Below, in pieces: positions 16,182 to 27,300 of a DNA stretch of 64,000 bases; the stretch's first letter is position 1; each line of letters starts with the position of its first letter. The notes under the pieces were generated by a model. That model saw nothing but the letters and a program-made list of their open reading frames with translations. It made no database searches and was not told the DNA's origin. Source of the stretch: Phycisphaerales bacterium (GTDB taxonomy: Bacteria; Planctomycetota; Phycisphaerae; Phycisphaerales; SM1A02). Location of the stretch: assembly GCA_028278245.1 (NCBI GenBank), contig JANQEQ010000096.1:1-64000 (forward strand). The letters are read 5' to 3'. Position numbers and translations under genes: made by a program.

Positions 16182-17873
16182 ATGACCACCAATGAGAATA
16201 AAACCGGGACCGATTTCATCCGCACCATCGTGGCCGATGATCTCAAAACCAATAGGTGGGATGGGCGGATCGTGACGCGTTTCCCCCCCGAACCCAATGG
16301 TTATCTCCATATTGGACACGCCAAGAGCATCAGTCTGAACTTTGGTATTGCATCAGAGAATCCCGGCGGCATTTGCCATTTACGTTTTGATGATACAAAT
16401 CCCTGCAAGGAGGAGAACGAGTACGTCCAGGCTATCAAGGAGGATATTCGCTGGTTGGGATTCGATTGGGGCGAGCATGAGTATTTTGCATCCGATTATT
16501 TTCATCAGCTATACGAATGGGCGGTACAGCTGATCCAATCTGGGAAAGCCTATGTGGATGATCAGACAGCAGAAGAAATTCGACAATCACGTGGTACGCT
16601 GACTCAACCCGGTCAGGAAAGCCCGTATCGCAACCGTCCAGTCGAAGTGAATCTGGATCTCTTTGAACGTATGAAGAAGGGGGAATTTCCCGATGGGAGT
16701 CGCGTCCTGCGCGCCAAGATCGATATGGCCGCGCCGAACCTGAATTTGCGCGATCCCGTGATGTATCGGATTTTGCACGAAACACACCACCGCACCGGAG
16801 ACGAGTGGTGCATCTATCCCATGTATGACTTTGCGCACGGCCAGTCCGATTCAATCGAGAAGATCACACATTCACTCTGTTCTCTGGAATTCGAAAATCA
16901 TCGACCTCTGTACGATTGGTTCTGCCGCGAACTTGGAATATATCATCCTCAACAGATCGAATTTGCCCGTTTCAATCTTAACTACACTGTGATGAGCAAA
17001 CGTAAATTGCTCGCGCTCGTGCAGGAGGGACATGTGCAGGGATGGGATGATCCGCGTATGCCGACGCTTTCTGCAATGCGCCGGCGGGGTTATCCACCAC
17101 AGGCGATTCGTGCTTTCTGCACACACATTGGGGTGGCAAAACGTCCCAATGTCATTGACCTTGCGTTACTGGAACATTTTGTGCGCGATGAGCTTAACAA
17201 AACCGCCCCTCGTGTGATGGGTGTTTTGAATCCATTGAAGGTCGTCATTGATAATTATCCGGAAGATACAGTCGAGGAACTGCCTGCGGTGAATAATCCG
17301 GAAGATCCATCAGCCGGCTCAAGGATGGTTCCATTTTCCAGAGAAATTTACATCGAGCGGGATGATTTCCGTGAAGAAGCTCCACGTAAATTTTTCCGCC
17401 TGGTGCCTGGACGTGAAGTTCGACTGCGCTGGGCATACTTTATTACATGCACTGATGTAGTGAAAGATCCGGACACTGGTGATATCATCGAAGTCCACTG
17501 CACGTATGATCAGGAATCACGCGGGGGATCTTCACCCGATGGCAGAAAGGTCAAAGGAACCTTGCACTGGGTTTCAGCTCCCCATGCGCTGGATGCGGAA
17601 GTGCGGATGTATGACAGGCTGTTTACTCATGAAGATCCGTCCGGTGGAGGTGAGGGAAAAGATTTTCATGATTACCTCAATCCTGATTCGCTCAAAGTGA
17701 TTGCTAATGCAAAAGTTGAGCGATCATTGGAGGAAGTCCAATCCGGGCAAAGGATGCAGTTTGAACGTCAGGGTTATTTCTGTGTCGATCCGGAAACACA
17801 GCCCGGCAAGTTGGTTTTCAACCGAACGGTAACTCTGCGCGATTCCTGGGCCAAGCATGATAAAAAGAAGTAA
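16182..17873 (+). CDS. glnS: Glutaminyl-tRNA synthetase
   Basis: A 563-residue class I synthetase that charges tRNA-Gln. The HIGH motif lies in [15 protein letters not shown] (about residues 35-49), which is specific to GlnRS rather than GluRS. Further marks are [16 protein letters not shown], the active-site [15 protein letters not shown] (about 212-226), and a KMSKS-class VMSKRK near residue 270. The C-terminal anticodon-binding beta barrels are present. The length is normal. Its presence means glutaminyl-tRNA can be made directly rather than only through GatCAB. It converges on gltX with 18 bases between stops. Confidence 0.97.
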   Translation: MTTNENKTGTDFIRTIVADDLKTNRWDGRIVTRFPPEPNGYLHIGHAKSISLNFGIASENPGGICHLRFDDTNPCKEENEYVQAIKEDIRWLGFDWGEHEYFASDYFHQLYEWAVQLIQSGKAYVDDQTAEEIRQSRGTLTQPGQESPYRNRPVEVNLDLFERMKKGEFPDGSRVLRAKIDMAAPNLNLRDPVMYRILHETHHRTGDEWCIYPMYDFAHGQSDSIEKITHSLCSLEFENHRPLYDWFCRELGIYHPQQIEFARFNLNYTVMSKRKLLALVQEGHVQGWDDPRMPTLSAMRRRGYPPQAIRAFCTHIGVAKRPNVIDLALLEHFVRDELNKTAPRVMGVLNPLKVVIDNYPEDTVEELPAVNNPEDPSAGSRMVPFSREIYIERDDFREEAPRKFFRLVPGREVRLRWAYFITCTDVVKDPDTGDIIEVHCTYDQESRGGSSPDGRKVKGTLHWVSAPHALDAEVRMYDRLFTHEDPSGGGEGKDFHDYLNPDSLKVIANAKVERSLEEVQSGQRMQFERQGYFCVDPETQPGKLVFNRTVTLRDSWAKHDKKK

Positions 17874-17891
17874 ATCGACACGGCATGCAGT

Positions 17892-19559
17892 CTATTGGGC
17901 AACAAATAAAGTTTCTCGCTGACTCAGGCAATGGTCAATACGCATAATGGTTGATGATTGCCCGATTAGAACCAGAGTCTCGGAAATCGCAGGACTCATC
18001 GTGCCTCCGCTCACAGCAATTCGCAGAGGTTGAGCGACCTTTCCAAGCTTTCCACCGGCATGATCTTCGGCGTATTGAGCCAGCGTTTTATCCAGCGAGT
18101 CAACCGTCCAGTCGGATAAATCGGCCAGGAGAGGTTTAATTTGATCCAGATGATGAAAACCATTCGGATCGCCATTGACCAGCGCTTTGCGGACACCCTT
18201 TGTGGTTTCATATTCCACATGTTCATCCGGAATGAACATAAATCGGCAGCTTTGTATCGGATCGAGTAGTGTCTTGGATCGGCTGAGATTGGCTGAGGCA
18301 AATAAAGCAAATTGTTCAGTTGAAAAATGTTCGAGAATCTCCGGATTGTATTTCCTGCAATAGTCACACAGGAATTGAGTAAATGAATCAGGAGAAAGTT
18401 CCTGCAATGCCCGCAAGTTGAAAGCCAGCAATTTTTCACGATCAAACTTTGCCGGTGATTTAATGATGCGATTCAGATCAAAATGCTCAACGAGGAAGGA
18501 CCGATCAAACGTTTCAATATCACCACCGGGAGACCACCCAAGCAGGGCCAGGAAATTAACCATAACTTCCGGAAAATAACCTGCTCGTCCAAAATCCTCT
18601 ACATTGATCTCGGGTAATGTTATTCCTAATTCCTTGCTCAGTTGATGAGCCTGATCAAAATCAAGTTGGTTGTTCTTGTTTTCAGTCCACCAGTTCCAAC
18701 GTGTGTTGTCGATACTCTTCGTTGATGTAATGTTATGTTCTCGGATATATTGACGAAGTGCCTTGTCTTGATCCCGCTTGGACATCTTCGATCCATCAGG
18801 ATTGAAAATGAGTGAGATGTGCGCATAAACTGGACGTGCGTAGTCCAGCGCATCCTGCAGCAATTGATGCTTTGCGGTGTTTTTGAGGTGTTCCTGTCCT
18901 CTGATCACGTGTGAAATCTGCATCAGGGCATCATCAACAACCACTGCAAAGTGATAGGTTGGAAATCCATCAGCCTTTGTGATCACAAAATCATCCAGTT
19001 CTCTTGCATCAATCTGCACATCGCCGAGCACGGAATCCTGGATAGTGATCGAACCTTCATCGGGAACTTTGAAGCGTATAACAAAAGGCCGATCTTCCTG
19101 GAGATAATGTTCAACAGTGGCGGTATCTAGAGAAAGAGCAGCTCGGTCATAGCGATAATCTTGTTTTGCTGCCCGAGCCTTTTCCCTCGCCGCTGCAAGT
19201 TCTTCCGCCGTTTCAAACGCCCTGTATGCTTTGCCCTGATCCAGCAGTTGTTGAAGATATTTCTGGTATATATCGAGTCGTTGTGATTGTTGATAGGGGC
19301 CAACATCTCCGCCGCCGCAATCCTTGTACTCCGGACCTTCATCCCATTTCAAACCCAGCCAGTGCAGATCTTCGAGGAATGCCATTGATGCTGCATCGGA
19401 TGAGCGCTGCTGGTCAGTATCCTCGATCCGCAGGATGAATTGCCCGTTGTGCGCTTTGGCGTATGCCCAGTTGAAAAGGGCAGTACGTGCACTACCGACA
19501 TGAAGGTGGCCGGAGGGGCTGGGTGCAAAACGGGTACGAACAGATATTGCTTGGCTCAT
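17892..19559 (-). CDS. gltX: Glutamyl-tRNA synthetase
   Basis: A 555-residue GluRS. The HIGH motif is in FAPSPSGHLHVGSARTALFN (residues 12-31), followed by LRIEDTDQQRS. The mid domain has VDDALMQISHVIRGQEHL and the KMSKS-class SKMSKRDQDKA. After it the sequence contains an unusually polar segment (about 60 residues, including STKSIDNTRWNWWTENKNNQ) before the conserved YFPEVMVNFLALLGWSPGGD. I read that as a lineage insertion. The C-terminal anticodon-binding helical domain is present. Upstream on the same strand is pssA, 45 bases away. Confidence 0.96.
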   Translation of the reverse strand: MSQAISVRTRFAPSPSGHLHVGSARTALFNWAYAKAHNGQFILRIEDTDQQRSSDAASMAFLEDLHWLGLKWDEGPEYKDCGGGDVGPYQQSQRLDIYQKYLQQLLDQGKAYRAFETAEELAAAREKARAAKQDYRYDRAALSLDTATVEHYLQEDRPFVIRFKVPDEGSITIQDSVLGDVQIDARELDDFVITKADGFPTYHFAVVVDDALMQISHVIRGQEHLKNTAKHQLLQDALDYARPVYAHISLIFNPDGSKMSKRDQDKALRQYIREHNITSTKSIDNTRWNWWTENKNNQLDFDQAHQLSKELGITLPEINVEDFGRAGYFPEVMVNFLALLGWSPGGDIETFDRSFLVEHFDLNRIIKSPAKFDREKLLAFNLRALQELSPDSFTQFLCDYCRKYNPEILEHFSTEQFALFASANLSRSKTLLDPIQSCRFMFIPDEHVEYETTKGVRKALVNGDPNGFHHLDQIKPLLADLSDWTVDSLDKTLAQYAEDHAGGKLGKVAQPLRIAVSGGTMSPAISETLVLIGQSSTIMRIDHCLSQRETLFVAQ

Positions 19560-19604
19560 AGTATGACCAGAGTAACGTGATGAACCGAAGTTGTGGAGGT
19601 ATTA

Positions 19605-20555
19605 TCAACTGGAATCGGCGGAAACTGTCGTGCGACGTCGAATTCGTGATATCGTCAATCGAAGGGGACTGGTTACCGCATACACAGTGAATACCAGTGC
19701 AAGTATTTCCTGGAACCACCAGATGGCCAGAAAGAGGATAAAGATCAATCGGGCGACATAAGCGAAACTTCGCCTGCCACGGATATACCGATTGACAAAG
19801 TGAACATACGGAATCGAGGAAACCATCGCCACTGCACACAGCAATGTGACGACCGGCATGCCAAATGCGGTCCAACGGGCAAACATCAACGCTGCGGATT
19901 CCGTGGCCGGGGTTTTTGTGTAGAGCCAGTGCTGATGAAGAACGATCAGACTGGCAACCGCACCTGCGGCTCCGGGTGAGGGAAGACCGCGGAAAATCAG
20001 ATGATCATCCTGCGCCGCACTTGGTGTTTCTACGTTGAAGCGTGCTAATCGCATGGCAGCACAACACAGATAGACCACGGCAATGCCCCAGACAATTCTG
20101 GCAAATGCGTGGTCCGCTTCAGGTCCAAGTATTGCACCGGTTTCCGGACCAAGATAATGGCTCACCAGTCGCATCATCATGAAAGCGGGAGCGATTCCGA
20201 AGGTGACCAGATCAGCAAGTGAATCAAGCTGGGCCCCGATGTCGGAAAAGCTGTGCGTGAGGCGAGCGACCGAACCATCGATACTGTCCAGAAACATGCC
20301 CAGGAAGATGAGAGCGCCGGCAACCGTCAAACTTGACCAGCCCCAGAGGCCTACCGTTTCGATGGGTTTGGCGGCGTAGTGAATCGCAGCAAATCCTGCA
20401 ATCAGATTGCCGAGTGTGAGAAGTGTTGGAATAACAGAGATTGCCGGAATGTGACGACGGCGACGATGTCTACTTCGTCGTCTATGCCGGGACGATGCTT
20501 CCTCGTCATGATTCGTCATCGCTGAAACAGGTGATTGTTCTTCAGAAGCCGCCAT
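19605..20555 (-). CDS. pssA: CDP-diacylglycerol-serine O-phosphatidyltransferase
   Basis: A 316-residue membrane enzyme making phosphatidylserine, the precursor of phosphatidylethanolamine. The CDP-alcohol phosphatidyltransferase signature is intact: DGSVARLTHSFSDIGAQLDS followed by LAD, that is DG-x2-AR-x8-G-x3-D-x3-D. The N-terminus is very basic (SRHRRRSRHRRRRH) and is followed by several membrane segments, starting ISVIPTLLTLGNLIAGFAAI. The length is somewhat above the short bacterial forms. It sits between gltX and a lipoprotein gene on the same strand. No psd decarboxylase gene is nearby. Confidence 0.93.
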   Translation of the reverse strand: MAASEEQSPVSAMTNHDEEASSRHRRRSRHRRRRHIPAISVIPTLLTLGNLIAGFAAIHYAAKPIETVGLWGWSSLTVAGALIFLGMFLDSIDGSVARLTHSFSDIGAQLDSLADLVTFGIAPAFMMMRLVSHYLGPETGAILGPEADHAFARIVWGIAVVYLCCAAMRLARFNVETPSAAQDDHLIFRGLPSPGAAGAVASLIVLHQHWLYTKTPATESAALMFARWTAFGMPVVTLLCAVAMVSSIPYVHFVNRYIRGRRSFAYVARLIFILFLAIWWFQEILALVFTVYAVTSPLRLTISRIRRRTTVSADSS

Positions 20556-20573
20556 ATTGTGAATGCGTTCAGT

Positions 20574-21524
20574 TTACTCCGGTGCGGATCCAAATCCATG
20601 ATTCAAGTCGATCAACGTATCGGGAAGTTTGGGAATGAGAACCAGCATACACCGACGGGATTGATTTGATCGACTTGAGAACAGGAGTTGGCCGATCGTG
20701 GTGGGGGGGGTGGTCGTTGGTCCTAACGGATCTATCGGCTTATCCCGGGTGAATATGGATTGATTACGGGAGAAATCCTCCTCGGTGAGTGATTCTTCAG
20801 TAGGAGTTTCAGTAGTTTCGTTATCAAAGGAATCCCAGGATGTCGTTGGCGATTCGCAGGTGAGAATGTAGGCATAACCTGAACTCAACTTGATATCCAA
20901 CGCTGCTTCAGACAATGATTGACCAGTTGTACGTTCTCTTTCAAATAGACGCATAAGCTGATCATCAGCGGGTGGATCGTAGACTGGCATCATTTCCACG
21001 TGCAGGTAGGGGGCATCCTCCAGCAGTACTGTCCAGGCGCGGATCATCAGGTGAACGATTCCTGGTTGGAGGCGACGCACAGAATTGTCGATGGCCAGAG
21101 CCTGTCCCTGAGGTTCGAGAGATGCCGAATGCAATTCTCGCCATTCAAGGATCTGTCCATGCCAGGCCGTGGCATTGAGTGTTGTACCCCCCAGCAACTC
21201 TAATAAATAATCAACATCGTTGACCGGGATTCGTCGTAAACGAAATCCATTTTTCTGAAAACGTTGATCGCTGGTTGCATCAATGATTGGCTGGGAACCA
21301 AGTTGAGTTAGTGCGCTCATGATGCGTTGGGAGTTATCTTCCAGTAACCACTTGCGCACTTCCAGTCCGTTATCGGTATGGAGAATTCGCTTCAGTATGT
21401 CATCATGTGTGGGTGTTGATGTGAGCAAGTCGTTGGTCTGTGCTTCACTTTCGAATGTATTTGATGTACATCCCAGGATGAGAGCACATAAAACGACAAT
21501 CAGGTAAAAACGAAAACTCAGCAT
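20574..21524 (-). CDS. Putative lipoprotein, unknown function
   Basis: A 316-residue exported protein. The N-terminus MLSFRFYLIVVLCALILGC is a lipoprotein signal with lipobox LILGC (Cys19), so it is probably membrane-anchored outside the cytoplasm. The remainder is a mixed alpha/beta domain with no motif I recognise, followed by a Thr/Pro/Glu-rich linker (about residues 235-270) and a short C-terminal strand segment. It is 18 bases upstream of pssA on the same strand, so it could be in the same transcription unit. I do not assign a function. Confidence 0.65.
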   Translation of the reverse strand: MLSFRFYLIVVLCALILGCTSNTFESEAQTNDLLTSTPTHDDILKRILHTDNGLEVRKWLLEDNSQRIMSALTQLGSQPIIDATSDQRFQKNGFRLRRIPVNDVDYLLELLGGTTLNATAWHGQILEWRELHSASLEPQGQALAIDNSVRRLQPGIVHLMIRAWTVLLEDAPYLHVEMMPVYDPPADDQLMRLFERERTTGQSLSEAALDIKLSSGYAYILTCESPTTSWDSFDNETTETPTEESLTEEDFSRNQSIFTRDKPIDPLGPTTTPPTTIGQLLFSSRSNQSRRCMLVLIPKLPDTLIDLNHGFGSAPE

Positions 21525-21634
21525 ATTTCAGTACATCAACTTGAGCACGAGGGGTAGAGAACGTTATCCATCTTACATCACAATAATCAGGATCATTTCA
21601 AAGAGGCACAATTGTCCTCTTATTCACATGTAGC

Positions 21635-22699
21635 TCAGACTGAAGATTGAATTGTATGATGCTCCTCCTGTTGCGCAAAGCTGTTGATCCGATCAATCAT
21701 GCGTCGCAGCACACCATACTTATGTCGACGATGTTTGAATGTGAGTCGTGGTAATTCCAGATGGTCGTCTTCCTCAGGCAGGGCTGATTCAAGTTGAAAA
21801 CTGCCGCTCTTGATCAGGCAACTGAACTCCTGATTCAGAAGCTCAAGATGCTCTTCCGTCAGAGGTGACTGAAGACGTATGACCAGTGTGTCATTGACAT
21901 AGCGACTGGAATGATACAGCCTGTAATAATTGAGCACGTGCTGAACCGCTTCTTCAGGTGACGGAGCGATAAAGTAAAAATCCGGATCCTCCTCACTGAT
22001 CCAGCCGTGGGAGAGGAGATTTTGCCTCACGTTTACGTTCCAGTTCTGCCAGTAATCCCCGTTCTTACCTTCTAGGAGCACAATTGGAATCATGTTGCTC
22101 CTGCCGGTTTGTACGAGAACCAGCGTTTCGAAAATCTCATCCTGAGTGCCGAATCCACCGGGAAAAGCTGCCACAGCATCGGCGTGTGACATAAACATCA
22201 GTTTTCGGGTGAAGAAATAGCGGAAGTTGATGAGCTTGGGATCTCCTTCGATGACTTCATTTGCAGTTGTTTCAAAGGGTAGACGGATCGATAATCCAAA
22301 GCTTGCTTCGCGCTGAGGACCTTCGTGCCCTGCCTTCATGATACCATCCCCAGCACCTGTGATAGACATCCAGCCATGCCTGGCGATTTCTGCGCTGAAT
22401 CGTTTTGCCGTTATGTAATCTGCGTGATCTTCTGGTGTGCGGGCAGAACCGAAAATAGTGAGCTTGCGTGTGCCACGATAGCGATTGAATACACGGTAGG
22501 CGTAGCGCATCTCCTTCAGCGCCGTATTGAGTAGCTTGATCTGCCCAGTATCTGCTTCATCGGTGATGAGTTTGAGAGACGTCTGGATCAATTGCGTGAT
22601 GAGTTGTCCCTGGAATGAATCTGACGTTCCTCCCACATTATCGATGATATCTTGAATGGCCTGAACAGTGGTTTCATCGTGGATTCTTGCGCTGGTCAT
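21635..22699 (-). CDS. LOG-family protein (nucleotide 5'-monophosphate nucleosidase type)
   Basis: A 354-residue protein with the Rossmann-like LOG/TIGR00730 fold. The signature PGGFGTQDEIFETLVLVQTG lies near residues 180-200, and KLTIFGSARTPEDHADY and ITGAGDGIMKAGHEG form the nucleotide pocket. Relatives release the base from nucleoside monophosphates (cytokinin-activating LOG, PpnN-type enzymes); they were once called lysine decarboxylases. The extra N-terminal helical part (about 85 residues) and the C-terminal extension make it longer than plant-type LOG proteins. aggtaac precedes the ATG. The exact substrate cannot be read from sequence. Confidence 0.85.
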   Translation of the reverse strand: MTSARIHDETTVQAIQDIIDNVGGTSDSFQGQLITQLIQTSLKLITDEADTGQIKLLNTALKEMRYAYRVFNRYRGTRKLTIFGSARTPEDHADYITAKRFSAEIARHGWMSITGAGDGIMKAGHEGPQREASFGLSIRLPFETTANEVIEGDPKLINFRYFFTRKLMFMSHADAVAAFPGGFGTQDEIFETLVLVQTGRSNMIPIVLLEGKNGDYWQNWNVNVRQNLLSHGWISEEDPDFYFIAPSPEEAVQHVLNYYRLYHSSRYVNDTLVIRLQSPLTEEHLELLNQEFSCLIKSGSFQLESALPEEDDHLELPRLTFKHRRHKYGVLRRMIDRINSFAQQEEHHTIQSSV

Positions 22700-22791
22700 A
22701 AGGTTACCTGAAAAATAGTGTCAAACTGTACATATTCAATGGCATTGTGAGTGAAAAGTATACGCCCCCGAAAGCTCAGGATCGTCCTGCT

Positions 22792-25700
22792 TTACGGATT
22801 ACCTGACATGCCAGGTATGGTGATGATACTAACTTCCGGATCGCTTAGCGGACCGGTTACATGTATCGAATAAAGCTGGTCACCCAGGGATCCTATCACA
22901 TCGCGCCATAGGAGCCACCCGCCACGCGAGTGAAACCTTGTATTAAGCTGCAGCGAATCGATTTCGAGCAAGCCTTCCCCGATGATTTGCATGTTTGCGA
23001 TATCCCCGACGGTGCTTTCAAAGAGGATGCCCTCAGGCTCAAATACGAGATGATTGCCGTCCACGTAGAAATCCATTGAAGCAAAATCAAGATCAGGTGC
23101 CATGGTGAGCGTGAGTTGTGAAATCTGTACGAGTCTTTGTACAAGGGGAATATGGGCTACCTTATCACCGAGCACACGGGCGGAACCTCGTCCGACTCGG
23201 GATTCAATATCTCCCCGCTGTCCTGCAAGCGAAAAACTGGCCCAAACTAAACCCTGGAGGTCGTCTGTCGAATCATCAGGGATACTCTGATTGGAATTGT
23301 CTGTTTTTCTCGCGCGCGCATCGGTGATCAAGCCTTCCAGAGCAACGCCGACCATGTCAACATCAACGGAATAATCACGATGATCGCCGATGCCAATGGA
23401 TGCCTGAGCATTAATGACACCACCATGTGAATCGCCCCGATACTCTGATAATTCGATGTGTGTTCCTTCATCAGAAAATTGCAGTACAGCATCGGAATCT
23501 CGAAGAATATTCCCCAGGATCCTCATCTGTTCAATGTGAGCAAGGATCAACATGTCATCCGGTTCATCAGGACTGTGCTGCACATGAATGTCCAGTTGAC
23601 CGGTCAGGTCAGAAAAATCGATGCCAGGATTCAAGGAAGCTGACTCCAACTCCAGATGACCGCTAAAATCAACATCCCACAATTCAGAAGTTGGTTCCTC
23701 TGAAGCTGTGATGGTCTCATCCTGCAACTGGTGTCTTCTCGCACGTAAGGTGCAATCCTTGAGTTGTGTGCGTGACCCATCCTTAAATTGAATTGCGTCA
23801 AGAATACTTAGGATACGCTGAGGAAATAGCACGCGCGTCTGAGTGTTATTCAATGGTCCAACGTGATCAAACTCCAGATTGAGGTTCATCACCGGGGCGT
23901 AAGTGATGGAACCTGCAATGCTGAATGAATTGCCTTCATATGTTCCGGTGACATCTTGTAGCTCTACCTGGTCGGGATTGAAGAGAATCGTTGAACCTTC
24001 ACTGAGCTGAGCATGAATTAGAGTGTCATTAACATGAAAGGAAAAATCATGTGGATGAACAGTGAGTGAATACAATCGATCCTGTTCAAATTGCGGAGAT
24101 CGATACATAAATTCAGCATCAAATGTACCAAGTGGATCGTATTCTTGATAACGATCAGCCTGCTTTTCCGCCTTGAAGAGCCGCAACGCTTCGGGAATCA
24201 TGGGAGAATCAAGCCTGCCCTGCGACCATATACCATCAACGGAAAGTTGTTCCTGATCCGAAGCGGCATCTGGTACACCATATGATCCATTGATTGATAG
24301 AACACCATCACTGTCACCGGCCCGTTTGAGATCAAGAACGAGGTTATGAAATCCAACGATGCCGTCACGAACTGTGAGGCTTCCGTTCCGGCGTTCGATC
24401 AAAATGTCTTCATCCTGAATTCGTGCAATTAATTCATGTGGATGTGCCATAAGTTGAAGGGATTCCTGATCGATGCCATGTGCCTGATAAATAAGTTGAG
24501 CATCAAAGGCACCGGTTGGTTGATATCTATTCCATAAATCTCTTCCTAACTCAATTCGTTCACTCGGGAGTAGATTAACGAGGTAATCTCCGACTGTGAG
24601 GTTTTGAAAATCAACATCCAGCCTTACTTGAGGTAATTCATTGGAAAAATCAATAGTGCCTTCAGCTACAATCGATCCCTGGTTATGCACTCCATGAAAA
24701 TTATGTAGAGATAAAATCTGATTATCAATTATCAAATTACCGGAAACCTGAGACAGGGCAAATCCCTCAGGCCAAAGCAAACCTGCCGAACCGACAAATT
24801 CACTTAGATTATCTTTCGGCCTGATTCTTCCCTCGTCTAGCAGGACATCAAAATCATAAGTGATGGTATTGGTCTGATCAGAATCTACATTACCAACAAC
24901 ATGCATCAAGCCGCTGTATGAGAGATTATTGAGAAAGTCAGCACTACGTGAACGTGCAGTACCCGGCCAATATTGATTCGGTTCAAGTCGATTATTTTCC
25001 TCCTTGGTGAGGGGAATTGCTGCGTACAGTAGTTCGTTGGTAATATCCTCCAGAAAGATCCTAATATGGGGGTGGAGTAATCTGCCCTCGGGAACAGTTT
25101 CGATATCAATTGATCCGCTCACTGAACCCATTCCTCCTTCAAGTGTTGAGATCGTTAATATTTTATCTCCATTAGCATTTGGGAGGATAGATAGCATATC
25201 AACATCGAGTTCGAGATAGCCGTCGAGAATACGAATTGGATAAGGGAACCGATTGAAAAGAACATCGGCGCGACAAATATCGATGGTACCTGTCGTGACG
25301 GCTCGCTCCTTAAGTCCCGGTTTCCTGTTAATTTCCAGATTGAGATTAATCACTCCACCAAGTGTAAAAGGTTCCATGTCGAGGCTGCGTTGTCGAAACT
25401 GACGGATTGTTTCGAGGTTATCCAGGCGTGTTCGATCGAGGTCGGAAAGCTCGGTTTTCGTACTAAGTTGTTCGATAAGATTAGAAAGGTATCGTATTTC
25501 GCGTTCAATCCGAGGGCGATGGACTTCGTAATCAGATAATCCCGATGACACGAGATTCTCAAATGCCGGCTGACACAAGAGGGTCTCATAAATACCCTGG
25601 AGATCCGGATTCAAAGCATCGTACAAGACTGCATCAAGAGGAACATTACTGGCTGTGAGGTGAATCGCAACTTCAGCTGCTTTTCCCGGAGAAATGATTT

Positions 25701-27300
25701 CTCCGGATAAATGTACACTTGCCGGTGTTTGTTTTATTTCATCATGAGGACTATTGAAAGAGAGAGAAGTGTTGCATTCAGATGTGAATGAATCCGTTGG
25801 AACAGGGCCCTGGCCATTGAGATAAATAACCGAGACTCGTTCATCATCGAATTGAAGCTGGGCATTGACGTTATGAAGAGGGTAGGCAAATTTATCGTAT
25901 AAGCCGACAGCTTCACGAACGGTCGCTTGCCCCTTGGTATGAATCGGTGCAGCTACGAGCAAGCCCTGAGCATTGAGGTAAGGGGGAGTCCGTGTTACTT
26001 CGATGTTGGTACTGAGATTCCAATCCGTGATATGAAAACGCTCCATAATCCTTGCGACAACCAGGGGAAGCTCAACTGCAGGGGTTATATTTTCATCTTG
26101 CTGATGTAATCGAAAATTATCCAGTTGAAATACAATTTCGAACGGGACCATTCCCAATACTTGCTCCATCCACTGTTTCTTATGTTCCCAATCAAGTTTA
26201 GGGAGCGAGGGGACGGTGAGTTGAACGCTGTATGGAAGAGGCATGACATCAGAGTCAGGATCACTCGTCCTTAACTCACCTTCCAATTCTTCAAGTGTGA
26301 GTTGATCCCCTCTCAGTCGGATGACTCCCCGCGTCACAAACATACGAGGGAGGACATCCTCGGATTCAATGTAACCCGCACGGTATCTTCCCCACAATAC
26401 TCCGGTTTCGATGGGAAGGTTGAGTGCTACGTTCTCAATATTGAAATCAAGGGTGAAGTGTTGATCTTCGTGACGTTCAATAGAAATCTCCGCAACCTGT
26501 CCTTCGAAATCCATGCGATCCCACCAGCTTCGGATAACATCCGGGCACATCTCGTATGCCTGTTCATCAAGACTAATTCGATCAACGCGCGCATTGAATT
26601 CATGGGTAAGGACATTCCATCGGCCGGTGAGGTGAAATCCTTCTTCACCCAAACCAACTCCATGTACATCAGTTTCCCCCAATTCCACATTAAACCAGCC
26701 ATGTTGATCGGGGATCGGGTACAGCTCACCAGCAACCTGACGCATGCCCTGAGTTTCATAATGACCTTCATTATGGATTCCCATTTCCAGAAGTGCATGG
26801 CGAATCTGCACACGAGGCGGAATAGCCGGATAACGTTTGTCATCCGCCGGCCAATAGGGAGTAAGTGACATGAAATTGAATATGCCCGGATTCTGAGCAT
26901 CTTCGCTCACCCGCAACAAGACCTGGTCAAGATTTACTTCCAACATCCGAAAATGGAATCGCCGAAGCAGTCTCATGTCGATCTTGATCCTGGTTTCTGC
27001 AATGCTTGCAATCAGGTTTGCCGGCCCTTCTTCGCCTGAGGAACGAAGAAGGAGATTTTGTATGATAAACTCGCCATCTCCCACGTAGCTGGCTTGTTCG
27101 ATCTGAACATCACCTCCCAATCGTGCACTCAGGTGTGGTTCCAGAATCCACACAATGAACCAGGATCGTGTGCATAACCATAAACCGATACCGAGCAGCA
27201 GGGCCAGAGCCACAACAAAGATCAAAGTGACCTTCAGCCAGCGATAAAATCTGCTCAGCAATTTGGATTGGCTGGTAGTGGAAGCCGTTGTACCGGTCAT
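22792..27300 (-). CDS. Giant AsmA/TamB-like membrane-anchored protein
   Basis: A 1502-residue protein with one N-terminal membrane anchor (VTLIFVVALALLLGIGLWLC, about residues 24-43). The rest is a long, repetitive beta-strand-rich region with recurring phrases such as GTFDAEFMYRSP and GAFDAQLIYQAHG. Near the end is an AsmA_2-like segment (LVWASFSLAGQRGDIESRVG, ARVLGDKVAHIPLVQRLVQI) and the closing YSIHVTGPLSDPEVSII, which is typical of AsmA/YhdP-type proteins. Such proteins form periplasm-spanning grooves that carry phospholipids to the outer membrane. The size is towards the YhdP end of the family. A single gene with wide upstream spacing. The family call rests on layout and the C-terminus. 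Confidence 0.75.
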   Translation of the reverse strand: MTGTTASTTSQSKLLSRFYRWLKVTLIFVVALALLLGIGLWLCTRSWFIVWILEPHLSARLGGDVQIEQASYVGDGEFIIQNLLLRSSGEEGPANLIASIAETRIKIDMRLLRRFHFRMLEVNLDQVLLRVSEDAQNPGIFNFMSLTPYWPADDKRYPAIPPRVQIRHALLEMGIHNEGHYETQGMRQVAGELYPIPDQHGWFNVELGETDVHGVGLGEEGFHLTGRWNVLTHEFNARVDRISLDEQAYEMCPDVIRSWWDRMDFEGQVAEISIERHEDQHFTLDFNIENVALNLPIETGVLWGRYRAGYIESEDVLPRMFVTRGVIRLRGDQLTLEELEGELRTSDPDSDVMPLPYSVQLTVPSLPKLDWEHKKQWMEQVLGMVPFEIVFQLDNFRLHQQDENITPAVELPLVVARIMERFHITDWNLSTNIEVTRTPPYLNAQGLLVAAPIHTKGQATVREAVGLYDKFAYPLHNVNAQLQFDDERVSVIYLNGQGPVPTDSFTSECNTSLSFNSPHDEIKQTPASVHLSGEIISPGKAAEVAIHLTASNVPLDAVLYDALNPDLQGIYETLLCQPAFENLVSSGLSDYEVHRPRIEREIRYLSNLIEQLSTKTELSDLDRTRLDNLETIRQFRQRSLDMEPFTLGGVINLNLEINRKPGLKERAVTTGTIDICRADVLFNRFPYPIRILDGYLELDVDMLSILPNANGDKILTISTLEGGMGSVSGSIDIETVPEGRLLHPHIRIFLEDITNELLYAAIPLTKEENNRLEPNQYWPGTARSRSADFLNNLSYSGLMHVVGNVDSDQTNTITYDFDVLLDEGRIRPKDNLSEFVGSAGLLWPEGFALSQVSGNLIIDNQILSLHNFHGVHNQGSIVAEGTIDFSNELPQVRLDVDFQNLTVGDYLVNLLPSERIELGRDLWNRYQPTGAFDAQLIYQAHGIDQESLQLMAHPHELIARIQDEDILIERRNGSLTVRDGIVGFHNLVLDLKRAGDSDGVLSINGSYGVPDAASDQEQLSVDGIWSQGRLDSPMIPEALRLFKAEKQADRYQEYDPLGTFDAEFMYRSPQFEQDRLYSLTVHPHDFSFHVNDTLIHAQLSEGSTILFNPDQVELQDVTGTYEGNSFSIAGSITYAPVMNLNLEFDHVGPLNNTQTRVLFPQRILSILDAIQFKDGSRTQLKDCTLRARRHQLQDETITASEEPTSELWDVDFSGHLELESASLNPGIDFSDLTGQLDIHVQHSPDEPDDMLILAHIEQMRILGNILRDSDAVLQFSDEGTHIELSEYRGDSHGGVINAQASIGIGDHRDYSVDVDMVGVALEGLITDARARKTDNSNQSIPDDSTDDLQGLVWASFSLAGQRGDIESRVGRGSARVLGDKVAHIPLVQRLVQISQLTLTMAPDLDFASMDFYVDGNHLVFEPEGILFESTVGDIANMQIIGEGLLEIDSLQLNTRFHSRGGWLLWRDVIGSLGDQLYSIHVTGPLSDPEVSIITIPGMSGNP